A stretch of DNA of 64,000 bases from Flammeovirga pacifica (GTDB lineage Bacteria > Bacteroidota > Bacteroidia > Cytophagales > Flammeovirgaceae): assembly GCF_000807855.2 (NCBI RefSeq), contig NZ_JRYR02000001.1:3658246-3722245 (forward strand). The letters are read 5' to 3'. Under the pieces are notes generated by a model. The model searched no databases. It was given only the letters and a program-made list of their open reading frames with translations, and had not been told where the DNA came from. A program made the translations under genes and the position numbers. Positions within the stretch are counted from its first letter, which is position 1; the number at the start of each line of letters is the position of its first letter. Of this stretch, positions 33,315-41,191 are shown piece after piece.

Positions 33315-36026
33315 ATGAAAACTTTTGAAATCAGACTACCCTATTCTATTCTTGAAACGGACACTTGTTTCTCTCAAAAAGAGCCAGATTGGAGTGAATT
33401 AGAAAAGTGGATAGTAAGAGCCAAAAAAATTGGTGTTAAAAGAGTTCTCGTTCCTATTCTATGGAAATTAGTTGAAGGAGAGGGAAAAGCTTCAGACGAT
33501 CCAGCACATCATATTCAATATGACTGGGATTATTATCACAGTCTTGTCAATACATTAATTGGTTTTGATTTACAATTAGCTGTGGAATTCAATTTCCATA
33601 TGATCAATAATTATGAACAGAACTTTCTTTGTACACTTCCCGATTGGTTGTGGGGCACATTAATGGCCGATAATCAAGAAATTAAATATTTAAGTCAGCT
33701 TAAATATGTAAATATGGCAGGAGGCAGTACACATGATGCTGTATCGCTTTGGGCAGATCACTATGTAATGCCTTATTATGAGGGATTAATTCAGTCTTTC
33801 AAAAATAACTTTAAAAGTCAATCTCAACATTTCTCAAAATTCATTATATCAACAGCTCCACAAGGAGAATTGAGTTACCCAATTAATGAATGTTCTTTTC
33901 CGAGAAGAAATATGCAATGTTACTCTTCTACGGCATTAGACAGTTGGGATGATTTTGTGAGAAGAACCTATGAAAGCTATGAAAATGCGGGTGCTTCTTG
34001 GGAGATGAAAATCAATAATAAGGAAGATCTTATTAATGCTTTCAAATCAATTGATGTTTTATCGAGTAGAAAATATAATGATACTCTGTATGGAAATGAT
34101 GTAACAAAGTGGTATAACGAATGCTTACTTACTCATGGAAACAGAGGTTTACATATTCTTCAATCAACATTCTCAGACCATGGATTTGAGAGTTCATTGC
34201 TTTGTTTAAGGTTACCGATCGCTTACGCGGAAAAAAACCTAAAAAATATGCCTAACCAAACAGAAGTTGGGGCAGGTATTATTGCAATTAGTAAAGGTGT
34301 TGATCATAAAAAAGCGTTTCAACATACTTTATCCGTTCTAGGAGAAAATATTGATAGCAAACGCCTTGGATTTATTATTCCAACGAAAAGTAGAAAAGAA
34401 TATAAGATAGATTCTTCTCATGCTCAAAAGGTAAAAGATATTCTAGATTTTGCGAATGATTCAAAAGCGAATTTCTTTTTTGAGAATGAAAGTATTGAGG
34501 GAATTAATTCTCATTTAATATGGGATAATGCAGCATTATGGTTATTGAAACAAAATAATATCAATGGTATCATTGTCAATAACCTAAAAGCAATTTTTGA
34601 TAAAGTCACCACAGGTAGTGCTCGTCTACAAGAGTTGATCTCTAAAGTACGCGACAGAGATGGATACATAGAAAGGAAACAAAAATCCTTTAGAGTAATG
34701 GGTCCTCTACACGTGAAAACACATAATGCTAGAAGATTATTAGAAGATCGAGATTGGCAAACAGTATCTAAGCAATTAGATCGTATGAGAGATATTGGTG
34801 TAAGTGCCGTATCAATTGATATTTGGTGGGGACTAGTAGAGGGATCTCAATCTAATGTGTTTGATTGGAGTTATTATGATAATATGGTAAAACTTATTGA
34901 ATCTAAAGGATTAAATTGGGTACCTATTTTATCATTCCATCAAGCTGGAGGTAATGTAAACGATGACTTTACACAAATGATACCTCTTTGGTTATGGGGT
35001 AAAATTGTTGAAGAAAACGATACATTGGAAACAATTGAAGATCTACAGTATGTTTCCGAAACGGGAGATGTAAGTGTAGAGTATGTTTCTTTATGGGCAG
35101 ATACATTCGTAGTTCCTTACTACAGAAGGTTTATGGAGGCTTTCAAGCAACGTTATAAAAAGTATGCTTGGATGACGGATGAGATTAATGTGAGTTTAGG
35201 ACCTGCAGGTGAGTTAAGATATCCTTCTTACAACTCTCATGATTGGGGTGATTATCCTAACAGAGGAACACTACAGTGCTATAGTAGATTAGCTAAAGAT
35301 GATTTCCAGCGTTATATTCTTAAAGCTTACCGTAGCTTAGACTATGTAAATGAACTGTGGCAAACTAAATATGAAGATGTGACAGATATACAGATGCCAG
35401 AAGCGGAAGAATTATTTAAAAACAATAATTATTCAACATCTCGTATCGGTATTGATTTCTTTAATTGGTATAACCAATGTTTGGCTGATCATGGTAATAG
35501 AGTTTTACGTGTAGCTATGGATACGTTTAACGATGATGATTTTAGAACAATACCAATTGGTTTTAAAATGCCTGGTATTCACTGGAATATTTCCGATCCA
35601 AACCAACCAAGAGTAGCCGAAATTACAGCTGGTTTAATTGCTCCTTATCCTGGTATAGGTGCTGTTGATAGAGGGGAGTATAAAGATATGCTGAAGAAAA
35701 TTATTGATAAGGATTTTAAGGAGAGAACAGTGCTTCACTTTACTTGTTTAGAAAAGATGAATAAGGACTGGGAAGGGTATTCAAGAGCCGAAGACCTTGT
35801 GATGTGGTTCAGTAATTCTGCTAAGGAATTAGACATTCAGGTAATGGGAGAGAACGCTCTTTACCATGAACTATATTCAGCTACCGGATGGGAACAAATA
35901 GAAAAAGCTTTAACAAGAGCCAATACAAGTTATTCAGGAATTACAATTCTTAGAATGCAAAACTTATTCTCTGATAATAACTTTGCTATTGAACGTTATG
36001 GGGATCTTATCAATAGATTAAGATAA
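33315..36026 (+). CDS. Tandem double-domain GH14 beta-amylase-like protein
   Basis: 903 residues, no signal peptide, so cytoplasmic. Two GH14-like halves: domain 1 at about 1-455 and domain 2 at about 458-903. Domain 2 keeps all beta-amylase landmarks: DIWWGLVEG (502-510), flexible-loop HQAGGNVND (542-550), the acid E633 in GPAGELRYPSY, K751/H756/W757 in KMPGIHW, and the base E846 in GENAL. Domain 1 retains E185 (PQGELSYP) and E390 (FENES), but lacks GGNV-type loop residues (FHMINNYEQN) and the GIHW motif, so it is probably inactive or altered. Beta-amylases cut maltose from non-reducing ends of starch or glycogen. Internal glycogen turnover is inferred. Monocistronic, with own promoter and terminator. 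Confidence 0.9.
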   Translation: MKTFEIRLPYSILETDTCFSQKEPDWSELEKWIVRAKKIGVKRVLVPILWKLVEGEGKASDDPAHHIQYDWDYYHSLVNTLIGFDLQLAVEFNFHMINNYEQNFLCTLPDWLWGTLMADNQEIKYLSQLKYVNMAGGSTHDAVSLWADHYVMPYYEGLIQSFKNNFKSQSQHFSKFIISTAPQGELSYPINECSFPRRNMQCYSSTALDSWDDFVRRTYESYENAGASWEMKINNKEDLINAFKSIDVLSSRKYNDTLYGNDVTKWYNECLLTHGNRGLHILQSTFSDHGFESSLLCLRLPIAYAEKNLKNMPNQTEVGAGIIAISKGVDHKKAFQHTLSVLGENIDSKRLGFIIPTKSRKEYKIDSSHAQKVKDILDFANDSKANFFFENESIEGINSHLIWDNAALWLLKQNNINGIIVNNLKAIFDKVTTGSARLQELISKVRDRDGYIERKQKSFRVMGPLHVKTHNARRLLEDRDWQTVSKQLDRMRDIGVSAVSIDIWWGLVEGSQSNVFDWSYYDNMVKLIESKGLNWVPILSFHQAGGNVNDDFTQMIPLWLWGKIVEENDTLETIEDLQYVSETGDVSVEYVSLWADTFVVPYYRRFMEAFKQRYKKYAWMTDEINVSLGPAGELRYPSYNSHDWGDYPNRGTLQCYSRLAKDDFQRYILKAYRSLDYVNELWQTKYEDVTDIQMPEAEELFKNNNYSTSRIGIDFFNWYNQCLADHGNRVLRVAMDTFNDDDFRTIPIGFKMPGIHWNISDPNQPRVAEITAGLIAPYPGIGAVDRGEYKDMLKKIIDKDFKERTVLHFTCLEKMNKDWEGYSRAEDLVMWFSNSAKELDIQVMGENALYHELYSATGWEQIEKALTRANTSYSGITILRMQNLFSDNNFAIERYGDLINRLR

Positions 36027-36090
36027 CCCTTGTAGAAAGTCGTCTTCTTAAAAGACCTACTTTTTATCGGACTGATAATTAAATAGCTAA

Positions 36091-36129
36091 AAGGCTGTCT
36101 CATTAATATATGAGACAGCCTTTTTTTAT
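36091..36129 (+). terminator. Terminator of the GH14 gene
   Basis: AAGGCTGTCTCAT ... ATGAGACAGCCTT (13-bp stem) followed by a run of T, about 65 bases after the stop codon. Confidence 0.85.
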
Positions 36130-36258
36130 ACCTAATATGGCACTTATAAAAGTTCCGTCAATCTGAAGTTTAATCATTTTTTGATAGTAAAAAAACAAAA
36201 TATAATATATGACGAATGATGTGTAACGTTAACTAAATCAAATAAATAACAAAACATC

Positions 36259-36912
36259 ATGAAAATAATTATCAGATCATTCATTAAAGTCTTTTTGAGT
36301 AGCTTGGTTTTGATAAGCTGTAATAATCAAGACTACCCTGAAGAAATTTCAGATTATGATACTGTGGTTACAAAATATGAACCCAGTATGTCAGAACAGT
36401 TTGGGACAGCTAAAACATTCAGCTTACCTAATTATGTGATACACCCGGGGGAGGATTCCGTAACTAACCCAATAGTAAACCCTTTAGATGAAGTAATCCT
36501 AGCAGAAGCTAAAAGCCAAATGGAAATGGCGGGGTATCAATACGTAGACGCCAATAATGCTGAAAGTGCCGACTTAGTGGTATTGCCATATGGTATTGAG
36601 GTAACCTATGTAGGTACTTGGAATATGTATGATTACTGGGGAGGCTATTGGTGGAACTATTGGGGGTGGTACGGTTACCCTCCTTATTATGGCTACCCTG
36701 TATCAGGAGTTTATTCTTTTACACAAGGATCTGTGGTATTGGAAATTGTAGACAATAGAGCAACAATTCAAGAAGGAGACAAAGAAAAAATACCTGTTCT
36801 TTGGCAAGGCATAATTAATGGATCTAGTACAAATACTTTAGATAATAAAGTAAGAGTTGAAGAAGGAATTCATCAAATGTTTGCTCAATCACCTTACATC
36901 CAAACAAAATAA
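36259..36912 (+). CDS. DUF4136-domain lipoprotein with aromatic-rich region
   Basis: 217 residues. Signal peptide with lipobox LVLISC, lipidation at C21. Residues 33-190 form the DUF4136 module (DYDTVVTKYEP, AKTFSLPNYV, LAEAKSQMEMAGYQYVD, ADLVVLPYG, VLWQGIING). An aromatic stretch of Trp, Tyr and Gly with Pro (MYDYWGGYWWNYWGWY to PYYGYP, about residues 123-150) interrupts it, an elaboration of the short WY-rich loop of this family. Function of DUF4136 is unknown. It is anchored in the inner or outer membrane. The barrel protein at 36917 starts 4 bases downstream, so it is co-transcribed. Confidence 0.8.
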   Translation: MKIIIRSFIKVFLSSLVLISCNNQDYPEEISDYDTVVTKYEPSMSEQFGTAKTFSLPNYVIHPGEDSVTNPIVNPLDEVILAEAKSQMEMAGYQYVDANNAESADLVVLPYGIEVTYVGTWNMYDYWGGYWWNYWGWYGYPPYYGYPVSGVYSFTQGSVVLEIVDNRATIQEGDKEKIPVLWQGIINGSSTNTLDNKVRVEEGIHQMFAQSPYIQTK

Positions 36913-36916
36913 TATT

Positions 36917-37522
36917 ATGAAAAAAATACATAAATTTTTGATGGTTGTGGCATTGATGATTATCAGTTTAACATCATCACAGGCTCAAGACGATAAATTC
37001 ATTGGAGTATCATACAGTATGGCTTCACCATCTAATGGTATGAGTAATTATATGTCTAATGCATCCTTTACGGGTGGGAATATAGAATACCGTCAGTTTT
37101 TAAATAACAACCTTTCTGTAGGTTTCAATTTTGGGATGAATACCTTTAACCAAGGGAATGGATATAAAACATACCATGGCGAACAAGGAGCTATTTCTGG
37201 AGAGGAATTTAGAGATTTTGCATCATTATCAACTTATGCCACCGTGCATTATTATTTTGGAGAAAAAGGAGGAATACGCCCATATGTAGGAATGGGAATT
37301 GGTGCTTCAGGTCAATATTTTGATAATCAAATAGGAGGTGTTTTAGTTACTGATCAGTATTGGTCTTTTTCAATAGCACCAGAAGTGGGTGTTTTAGCAC
37401 CCTTAGGTGACAGTGGAATTTCTTTACTGTCTAATGTGAAATATCAATATGCAGCTCCCAATTCTGGATATCAAGGAATGGGAATGTGGTCTTTTAACAT
37501 TGGGATAGCTATCGGTATTTAA
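36917..37522 (+). CDS. Outer-membrane beta-barrel protein
   Basis: 201 residues using the ATG at 36917. An upstream in-frame start at 36857 would lie inside the preceding lipoprotein gene and would spoil the signal peptide. Signal peptide FLMVVALMIISLTSSQAQ. The mature part has alternating strands (VSYSMA, GGNIEYRQFL, LSVGFNFGMNTF, YATVHYYFG, RPYVGMGIGASGQYF, SFNIGIAIGI) like the OmpA-like/PorT-type small barrels of about 8 strands. It lies 4 bases after the DUF4136 lipoprotein gene, so the two are probably co-transcribed. Ligand or function unknown. Confidence 0.7.
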   Translation: MKKIHKFLMVVALMIISLTSSQAQDDKFIGVSYSMASPSNGMSNYMSNASFTGGNIEYRQFLNNNLSVGFNFGMNTFNQGNGYKTYHGEQGAISGEEFRDFASLSTYATVHYYFGEKGGIRPYVGMGIGASGQYFDNQIGGVLVTDQYWSFSIAPEVGVLAPLGDSGISLLSNVKYQYAAPNSGYQGMGMWSFNIGIAIGI

Positions 37523-37549
37523 CCGTACATAAATATATAGTGAGAAGAG

Positions 37550-37580
37550 AAACAGTCAATTATGAATTGGCTGTTTTTTT
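37550..37580 (+). terminator. Terminator of the DUF4136/barrel operon
   Basis: AACAGTCAATT ... AATTGGCTGTT (one G-U pair) followed by eight T, about 30 bases after the barrel stop codon. Confidence 0.75.
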
Positions 37581-37707
37581 TCATTTATGATAATATGAAT
37601 AATTAAGATCTAATATATTAAAGTTATTTTTTGATAGTTGTGGCCACATCATCACCGTTTATGTATATATGATTAGGTAATTGATAATAGTAATAAATGA
37701 TTGAGGA

Positions 37708-37738
37708 AAGACAGGTACTGTATAGTGCCTGTTTTTTT
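37708..37738 (+). terminator. Orphan terminator
   Basis: ACAGGTACTG ... TAGTGCCTGT stem followed by seven T. No gene precedes it after the terminator at 37550, so it may end an untranslated RNA. See Findings. Confidence 0.6.
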
Positions 37739-37756
37739 GTTATTCGATAAAATAAA

Positions 37757-37790
37757 AAAAAACACTCAAAAATAATTTCAAGTGTTTTTC
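37757..37790. terminator. Weak hairpin with A-rich and T-rich flanks
   Basis: AAAAACACT ... AGTGTTTTT with a 14-base loop. Could act as a terminator on either strand. Confidence 0.3.
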
Positions 37791-38058
37791 CACAGCTGGT
37801 TAATGTTACTGGTGTATCATGCCATACAATAGGTGACTAACCTATGATTCTTTACCCAATAAGTAATATTCACTAACTGTGCCACTAAGTGTAAATAAAT
37901 TAAAATACCCTTTTTTAGGTGCTTTAGAGCTGTTTTATACTTTTTGTTTAAATCATATTGTTTCATTTTGAAACTTATTTTCCAAAAATTGGAAAATAAT
38001 ATTTATTAAAATAATGGCTTCTTTATTTAACTTACTTAGACACTATGACGAAACTCAT

Positions 38059-38088
38059 TTTGTAAGCATTTCAAGGTATGTATATTCG
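38059..38088 (+). promoter_or_regulatory. Promoter of tpiA
   Basis: TTTG (38059-38062), an 18-base spacer and TATATTCG (38081-38088) match the TTTG-N19-TAnnTTTG consensus with one base mismatch and one base shorter spacing. Transcription starting about 38095 would exclude the upstream in-frame ATG at 38014, supporting the tpiA start at 38128. Confidence 0.6.
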
Positions 38089-38127
38089 CACTCGACTTTA
38101 AATTATATACGTTCAAAAAATAAAACT

Positions 38128-38889
38128 ATGAGACAAAAGATTGTTGCAGGTAACTGGAAAATGAACCTGAATAAAGAAGAAGCTGAAATTTTAGCATCAG
38201 AAGTAGTAAACATAGCGAAAGATGAAACTCCATCAGACGTTAAAGTAATTATGTGTACTCCTTTTATTCACTTAAGCAAGGTTAAATCATTAATCGGTAA
38301 TGCTGCTAACGTTTTTGTTGGTGCTCAAAACTGCTACACTGAGCCAAAAGGTGCTTACACTGGTGAAATTTCTGCACAGCAATTAGCATCTTACGGTATC
38401 GATTATGTGATCTTAGGTCACTCTGAGCGTCGTGAGTATTTTGGTGAGTCTAACGAGATGTTAGCTACTAAAACTGATGCAGTAATTGCTAACGGTATGT
38501 TACCAATCTTCTGTTTTGGTGAAGTATTAGAAGAGCGTGAAGCAGGTACTCAAAAAGCAGTTGTTGAGAAGCAATTATCAGAAGGTTTATTCCACCTTTC
38601 TGCTGAAGACTTCGGTAAAGTAGTTTTAGCATACGAGCCAGTTTGGGCTATCGGTACTGGTAAAACAGCTACTTCTGCACAAGCACAAGAAATGCACAAA
38701 GATATCCGTGATATGGTTGCTGCTAAATATGGTCAAGAGGTGGCTGATGCTACTTCAATCCTTTACGGTGGTTCTGCTAAACCAAGCAACGCTCAAGAGT
38801 TATTCGCTCAGCCAGATGTTGATGGTGGTTTAATTGGTGGTGCTTCTTTAGTATCAAGAGACTTTATTGATATCTCTAAATCTTACTAA
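38128..38889 (+). CDS. tpiA: Triose-phosphate isomerase
   Basis: 253 residues starting at the ATG at 38128, the usual length and N-terminus ([13 protein letters not shown]). The TIM-barrel active site is complete: K11 in GNWKMN, H98 in GHSERR, E170 in [17 protein letters not shown] for phosphate and the C-terminal GGASL. It interconverts dihydroxyacetone phosphate and glyceraldehyde 3-phosphate in glycolysis and gluconeogenesis. The codon usage is notably more regular than surrounding accessory genes (frequent GCT/GGT-type codons), as expected for a highly expressed core gene. Monocistronic with own promoter and terminator. Confidence 0.98.
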   Translation: MRQKIVAGNWKMNLNKEEAEILASEVVNIAKDETPSDVKVIMCTPFIHLSKVKSLIGNAANVFVGAQNCYTEPKGAYTGEISAQQLASYGIDYVILGHSERREYFGESNEMLATKTDAVIANGMLPIFCFGEVLEEREAGTQKAVVEKQLSEGLFHLSAEDFGKVVLAYEPVWAIGTGKTATSAQAQEMHKDIRDMVAAKYGQEVADATSILYGGSAKPSNAQELFAQPDVDGGLIGGASLVSRDFIDISKSY

Positions 38890-38925
38890 TTAGATTATAC
38901 AGGCTTTAAGCCAAAAGTTATATAT

Positions 38926-38956
38926 TAAGACTGTCCTTTGGGCAGTCTTTTTTTTT
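38926..38956 (+). terminator. Terminator of tpiA
   Basis: AAGACTGTCC ... GGGCAGTCTT (one G-U-type pair) followed by nine T, about 40 bases after the stop codon. Confidence 0.8.
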
Positions 38957-39051
38957 GTACTATTCTTTTATTAATTTGAGATGACTAAACAAATAAAGTG
39001 ATTTTATGGTATTAATAATATATCACCAAACAAAACACTAGAATAACTATT

Positions 39052-39879
39052 ATGAAAACTCTCTCCTTATTTACTTTACTGATATGCTCCTTTATTGCTT
39101 CAGACATTTTTGCTCAAAAATCAAAGAAGCAGAAAAAAGAAAAAACACTCATTACAGAAGCACAAGATGATATTGAAAAACAAGGTACTTTTGAAAGAGA
39201 TAGCTCTGTTTTTTATTTTGATAGTTGGATGAATGGAAACGTGTGGTATAAAAGTGGTAAAGTTGTCAAAGATGTACCGGTTTTATTTGATTTGGAACAC
39301 GATCAAGTAGAAATAATGGAGGTTTACCCTCAACAAATGTATGGAGGTTTAGAAATGATGGATACGGTTATTAAAGTGATAGAAGTAAGCGATTTGAAGC
39401 AATTCTCGATTACTTTTGTAGATGATAGCGAAAAGAATATTACGTCAACCTCAGAGTTTTTGTTTGTTAATGGAGATCAGTTTACGAGGGAAGGAGTTCC
39501 TGCTATAGGTATCTATCAGTTAACAACAGGAGGAAATGGTGAAATGGGAATACTAGCCTATCCATATCTTTTAAAAACAACGCATATGTATAATTCTTTT
39601 GATAGAGATCGAAATAGAGAACAACGCCAAAGGTATAGTAACTATGCGATGAATAATCCAGAAACCTATTATACTTATGATTTAAAAGAACGTTATTATC
39701 TTCTTACACCAACGAATGAAATGATTCCTGTCGAAAATTTGAAAAAGAAGACATTGGTTAAAGAGTTTGTAGGGAGAGAAGAAGAAATGAAAGAATATTT
39801 AAGTGACTTAAAAATCTATTACAAATCAAAAGAAGGGTTAAGTCAATTAGTAAACTATTATAATAATTACTTCAAATAA
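39052..39879 (+). CDS. Exported protein of unknown function
   Basis: 275 residues. Signal peptide LFTLLICSFIASDIFAQ, then a very basic stretch KSKKQKKEKT. The mature part is beta-rich, with patterns such as YFDSWMNGNVWYKSGKVVKDVPVLFDLEHDQVEI and ISEFLF-like strands, similar to many uncharacterised Bacteroidota envelope proteins. No known domain was recognised, and no catalytic motif. Monocistronic on the plus strand. Position between tpiA and an alpha/beta hydrolase gives no functional hint. Confidence 0.65.
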   Translation: MKTLSLFTLLICSFIASDIFAQKSKKQKKEKTLITEAQDDIEKQGTFERDSSVFYFDSWMNGNVWYKSGKVVKDVPVLFDLEHDQVEIMEVYPQQMYGGLEMMDTVIKVIEVSDLKQFSITFVDDSEKNITSTSEFLFVNGDQFTREGVPAIGIYQLTTGGNGEMGILAYPYLLKTTHMYNSFDRDRNREQRQRYSNYAMNNPETYYTYDLKERYYLLTPTNEMIPVENLKKKTLVKEFVGREEEMKEYLSDLKIYYKSKEGLSQLVNYYNNYFK

Positions 39880-39911
39880 CGAATTATTGAAGATGCATAG
39901 GTGATGTTGGC

Positions 39912-40694
39912 TTATGATTTATTAAGCCAACCTTGTATGTAATCTCCGACTTGTTTCCAGTGTGGCTCATACATAAACATGTGTGCCATTTTTTCAAAAA
40001 TCTTTGATTCATGCCCATAAAATGAAGCTGTTCTTTCCACTTCTTCAGGAAAAATTATTTGATCACTCTTGAATCCTATATGGAGCATAGGAACGGTACT
40101 TTTTAAAGGATCTATTTCAAAGTCCTTAATAATCAATTCCAATAAAGCTCTTAGAGATTCAGATTGCATATTCTGACCTATAAAGTATTGCAATTTTTTA
40201 GAAGGAGGAGTATAATAAATCCCTTCAGGAGCATCAGTATCTACATATTTTAAAATTGGAAATACAGTAGAAACCATAAACTTTCCCCAGCTAATAGGAC
40301 TTTTAGCCCAATATTTAAATGAGGAACTAAGCATACCGTAGGGAGGTACAGAGGCAAGTAATATTACTTTTTCTAAAGATATTTGTTGAGCTACAATTTG
40401 TGAGATGATTCCTCCCATCGAATATCCAATAAGAATAGGTTTTTCTTCTAATTGGGTAATAAGTTGGATGACATCATCTACAAAATCATTAATACCATAA
40501 AAATTAAGCATTAGTTTACTTGCCTCAACTCCATGTCCACTTAACGTAATAGAATACGTTTCATAGCCTAGTTGAGGGAAATATTCTAAGAAATTTCCTT
40601 CCCATATTTTCCCATTAAACAATGCACCATGTACAAGTAGTATGGGATGCTTATACTTTTTCTCTTTTGGAGAAATGTGAATGATATTACTCAT
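39912..40694 (-). CDS. Alpha/beta-hydrolase fold protein
   Basis: 260 residues, no signal peptide. Catalytic triad visible as S92 in GYSMGG (nucleophile elbow), D211 in HIGFKSDQI and H238 in MAHMFM. The oxyanion-hole region is VHGALFNGKIW (21-31). It fits the lipase/esterase/haloperoxidase-type group. Substrate cannot be assigned. Minus strand, 32 bases from the convergent exported protein with no clear terminator between. The small membrane protein at 40732 lies just upstream (37-base gap) and is possibly co-transcribed. Confidence 0.85.
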   Translation of the reverse strand: MSNIIHISPKEKKYKHPILLVHGALFNGKIWEGNFLEYFPQLGYETYSITLSGHGVEASKLMLNFYGINDFVDDVIQLITQLEEKPILIGYSMGGIISQIVAQQISLEKVILLASVPPYGMLSSSFKYWAKSPISWGKFMVSTVFPILKYVDTDAPEGIYYTPPSKKLQYFIGQNMQSESLRALLELIIKDFEIDPLKSTVPMLHIGFKSDQIIFPEEVERTASFYGHESKIFEKMAHMFMYEPHWKQVGDYIQGWLNKS

Positions 40695-40731
40695 TCAGTA
40701 AAACTATTGAAATTTGATCAATATTGATCTA

Positions 40732-40944
40732 CTAAGCCTTGAATAAACGCTTAATATAAGTACTGATTTTTTCATCCGAATTGTTATTTACAAAATAGAT
40801 GTAAGTGGATGATGAGATTAAACCAATACAGAAAAATTCAATAAGTATAGATACTTCTTGAGAAATTCTACCTGTTAGATTTAATATCATAACTCCAATC
40901 AGTAAAAGGATACCAATAACTAAAGGGGCTTTGTCTTGTTTCAT
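40732..40944 (-). CDS. Small two-helix membrane protein of unknown function
   Basis: 70 residues with two hydrophobic segments (about 8-25, APLVIGILLLIGVMILNL; about 31-50, SILIEFFCIGLISSSTYIYF) separated by a short loop, and a charged tail ending KRLFKA. Probably inner membrane. No family recognised. It precedes the alpha/beta-hydrolase gene by 37 bases on the same strand, so they may form an operon. Could be a regulator or a leader-type membrane peptide. Confidence 0.5.
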   Translation of the reverse strand: MKQDKAPLVIGILLLIGVMILNLTGRISQEVSILIEFFCIGLISSSTYIYFVNNNSDEKISTYIKRLFKA

Positions 40945-41140
40945 GTTAATTAGTCTATTAAAAGTCAGTTCAAATTAGTTTGCTATCTATCAATTAATAC
41001 AAAAAATACTATTGCGGCATGATAGTTTAAAGTCTGATTCTGTTTAGCGGATCAAATTTGGATAATTTTAATTTTTTTTACAAATCTTGTGAAAGAAAAA
41101 ATGTTAATATCATTGATGCAAAAGTTTATAAATGCTACCC

Positions 41141-41170
41141 GGTATCAAATGGAAATTCCAATTTGATACC
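41141..41170 (-). terminator. Perfect hairpin ending the amidohydrolase operon
   Basis: GGTATCAAAT-GGAAATTCCA-ATTTGATACC, 10-bp arms with a partly self-complementary loop. It follows the minus-strand gene at 41192-42484 by about 20 bases. Only a weak T-tract follows on that strand, so termination efficiency is uncertain. Confidence 0.5.
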
Positions 41171-41191
41171 AGATATATTTTGCATTAAAAA

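Larger units (their letters stand above)
37523..38127. other. 605-base region between the barrel gene and tpiA with two orphan terminator-like hairpins
   Basis: Beyond the barrel gene terminator (37550-37580) there is a second full terminator at 37708-37738 and a weaker one at 37757-37790, with no reading frame between them. About 130 bases (37580-37708) could encode a short untranslated RNA. The tpiA promoter lies at 38059-38088. No further gene visible. Confidence 0.45.

Noticed and set aside
36857-36916. Longer start of the barrel gene at 36857
   Set aside because: It lies inside the preceding DUF4136 gene, and the resulting N-terminus lacks a signal peptide; the ATG at 36917 gives a good one.
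38014-38127. N-terminal extension of tpiA from an in-frame ATG at 38014
   Set aside because: The extra 38 residues do not resemble triose-phosphate isomerase, and a promoter (38059-38088) lies inside this stretch, so the start at 38128 is better.
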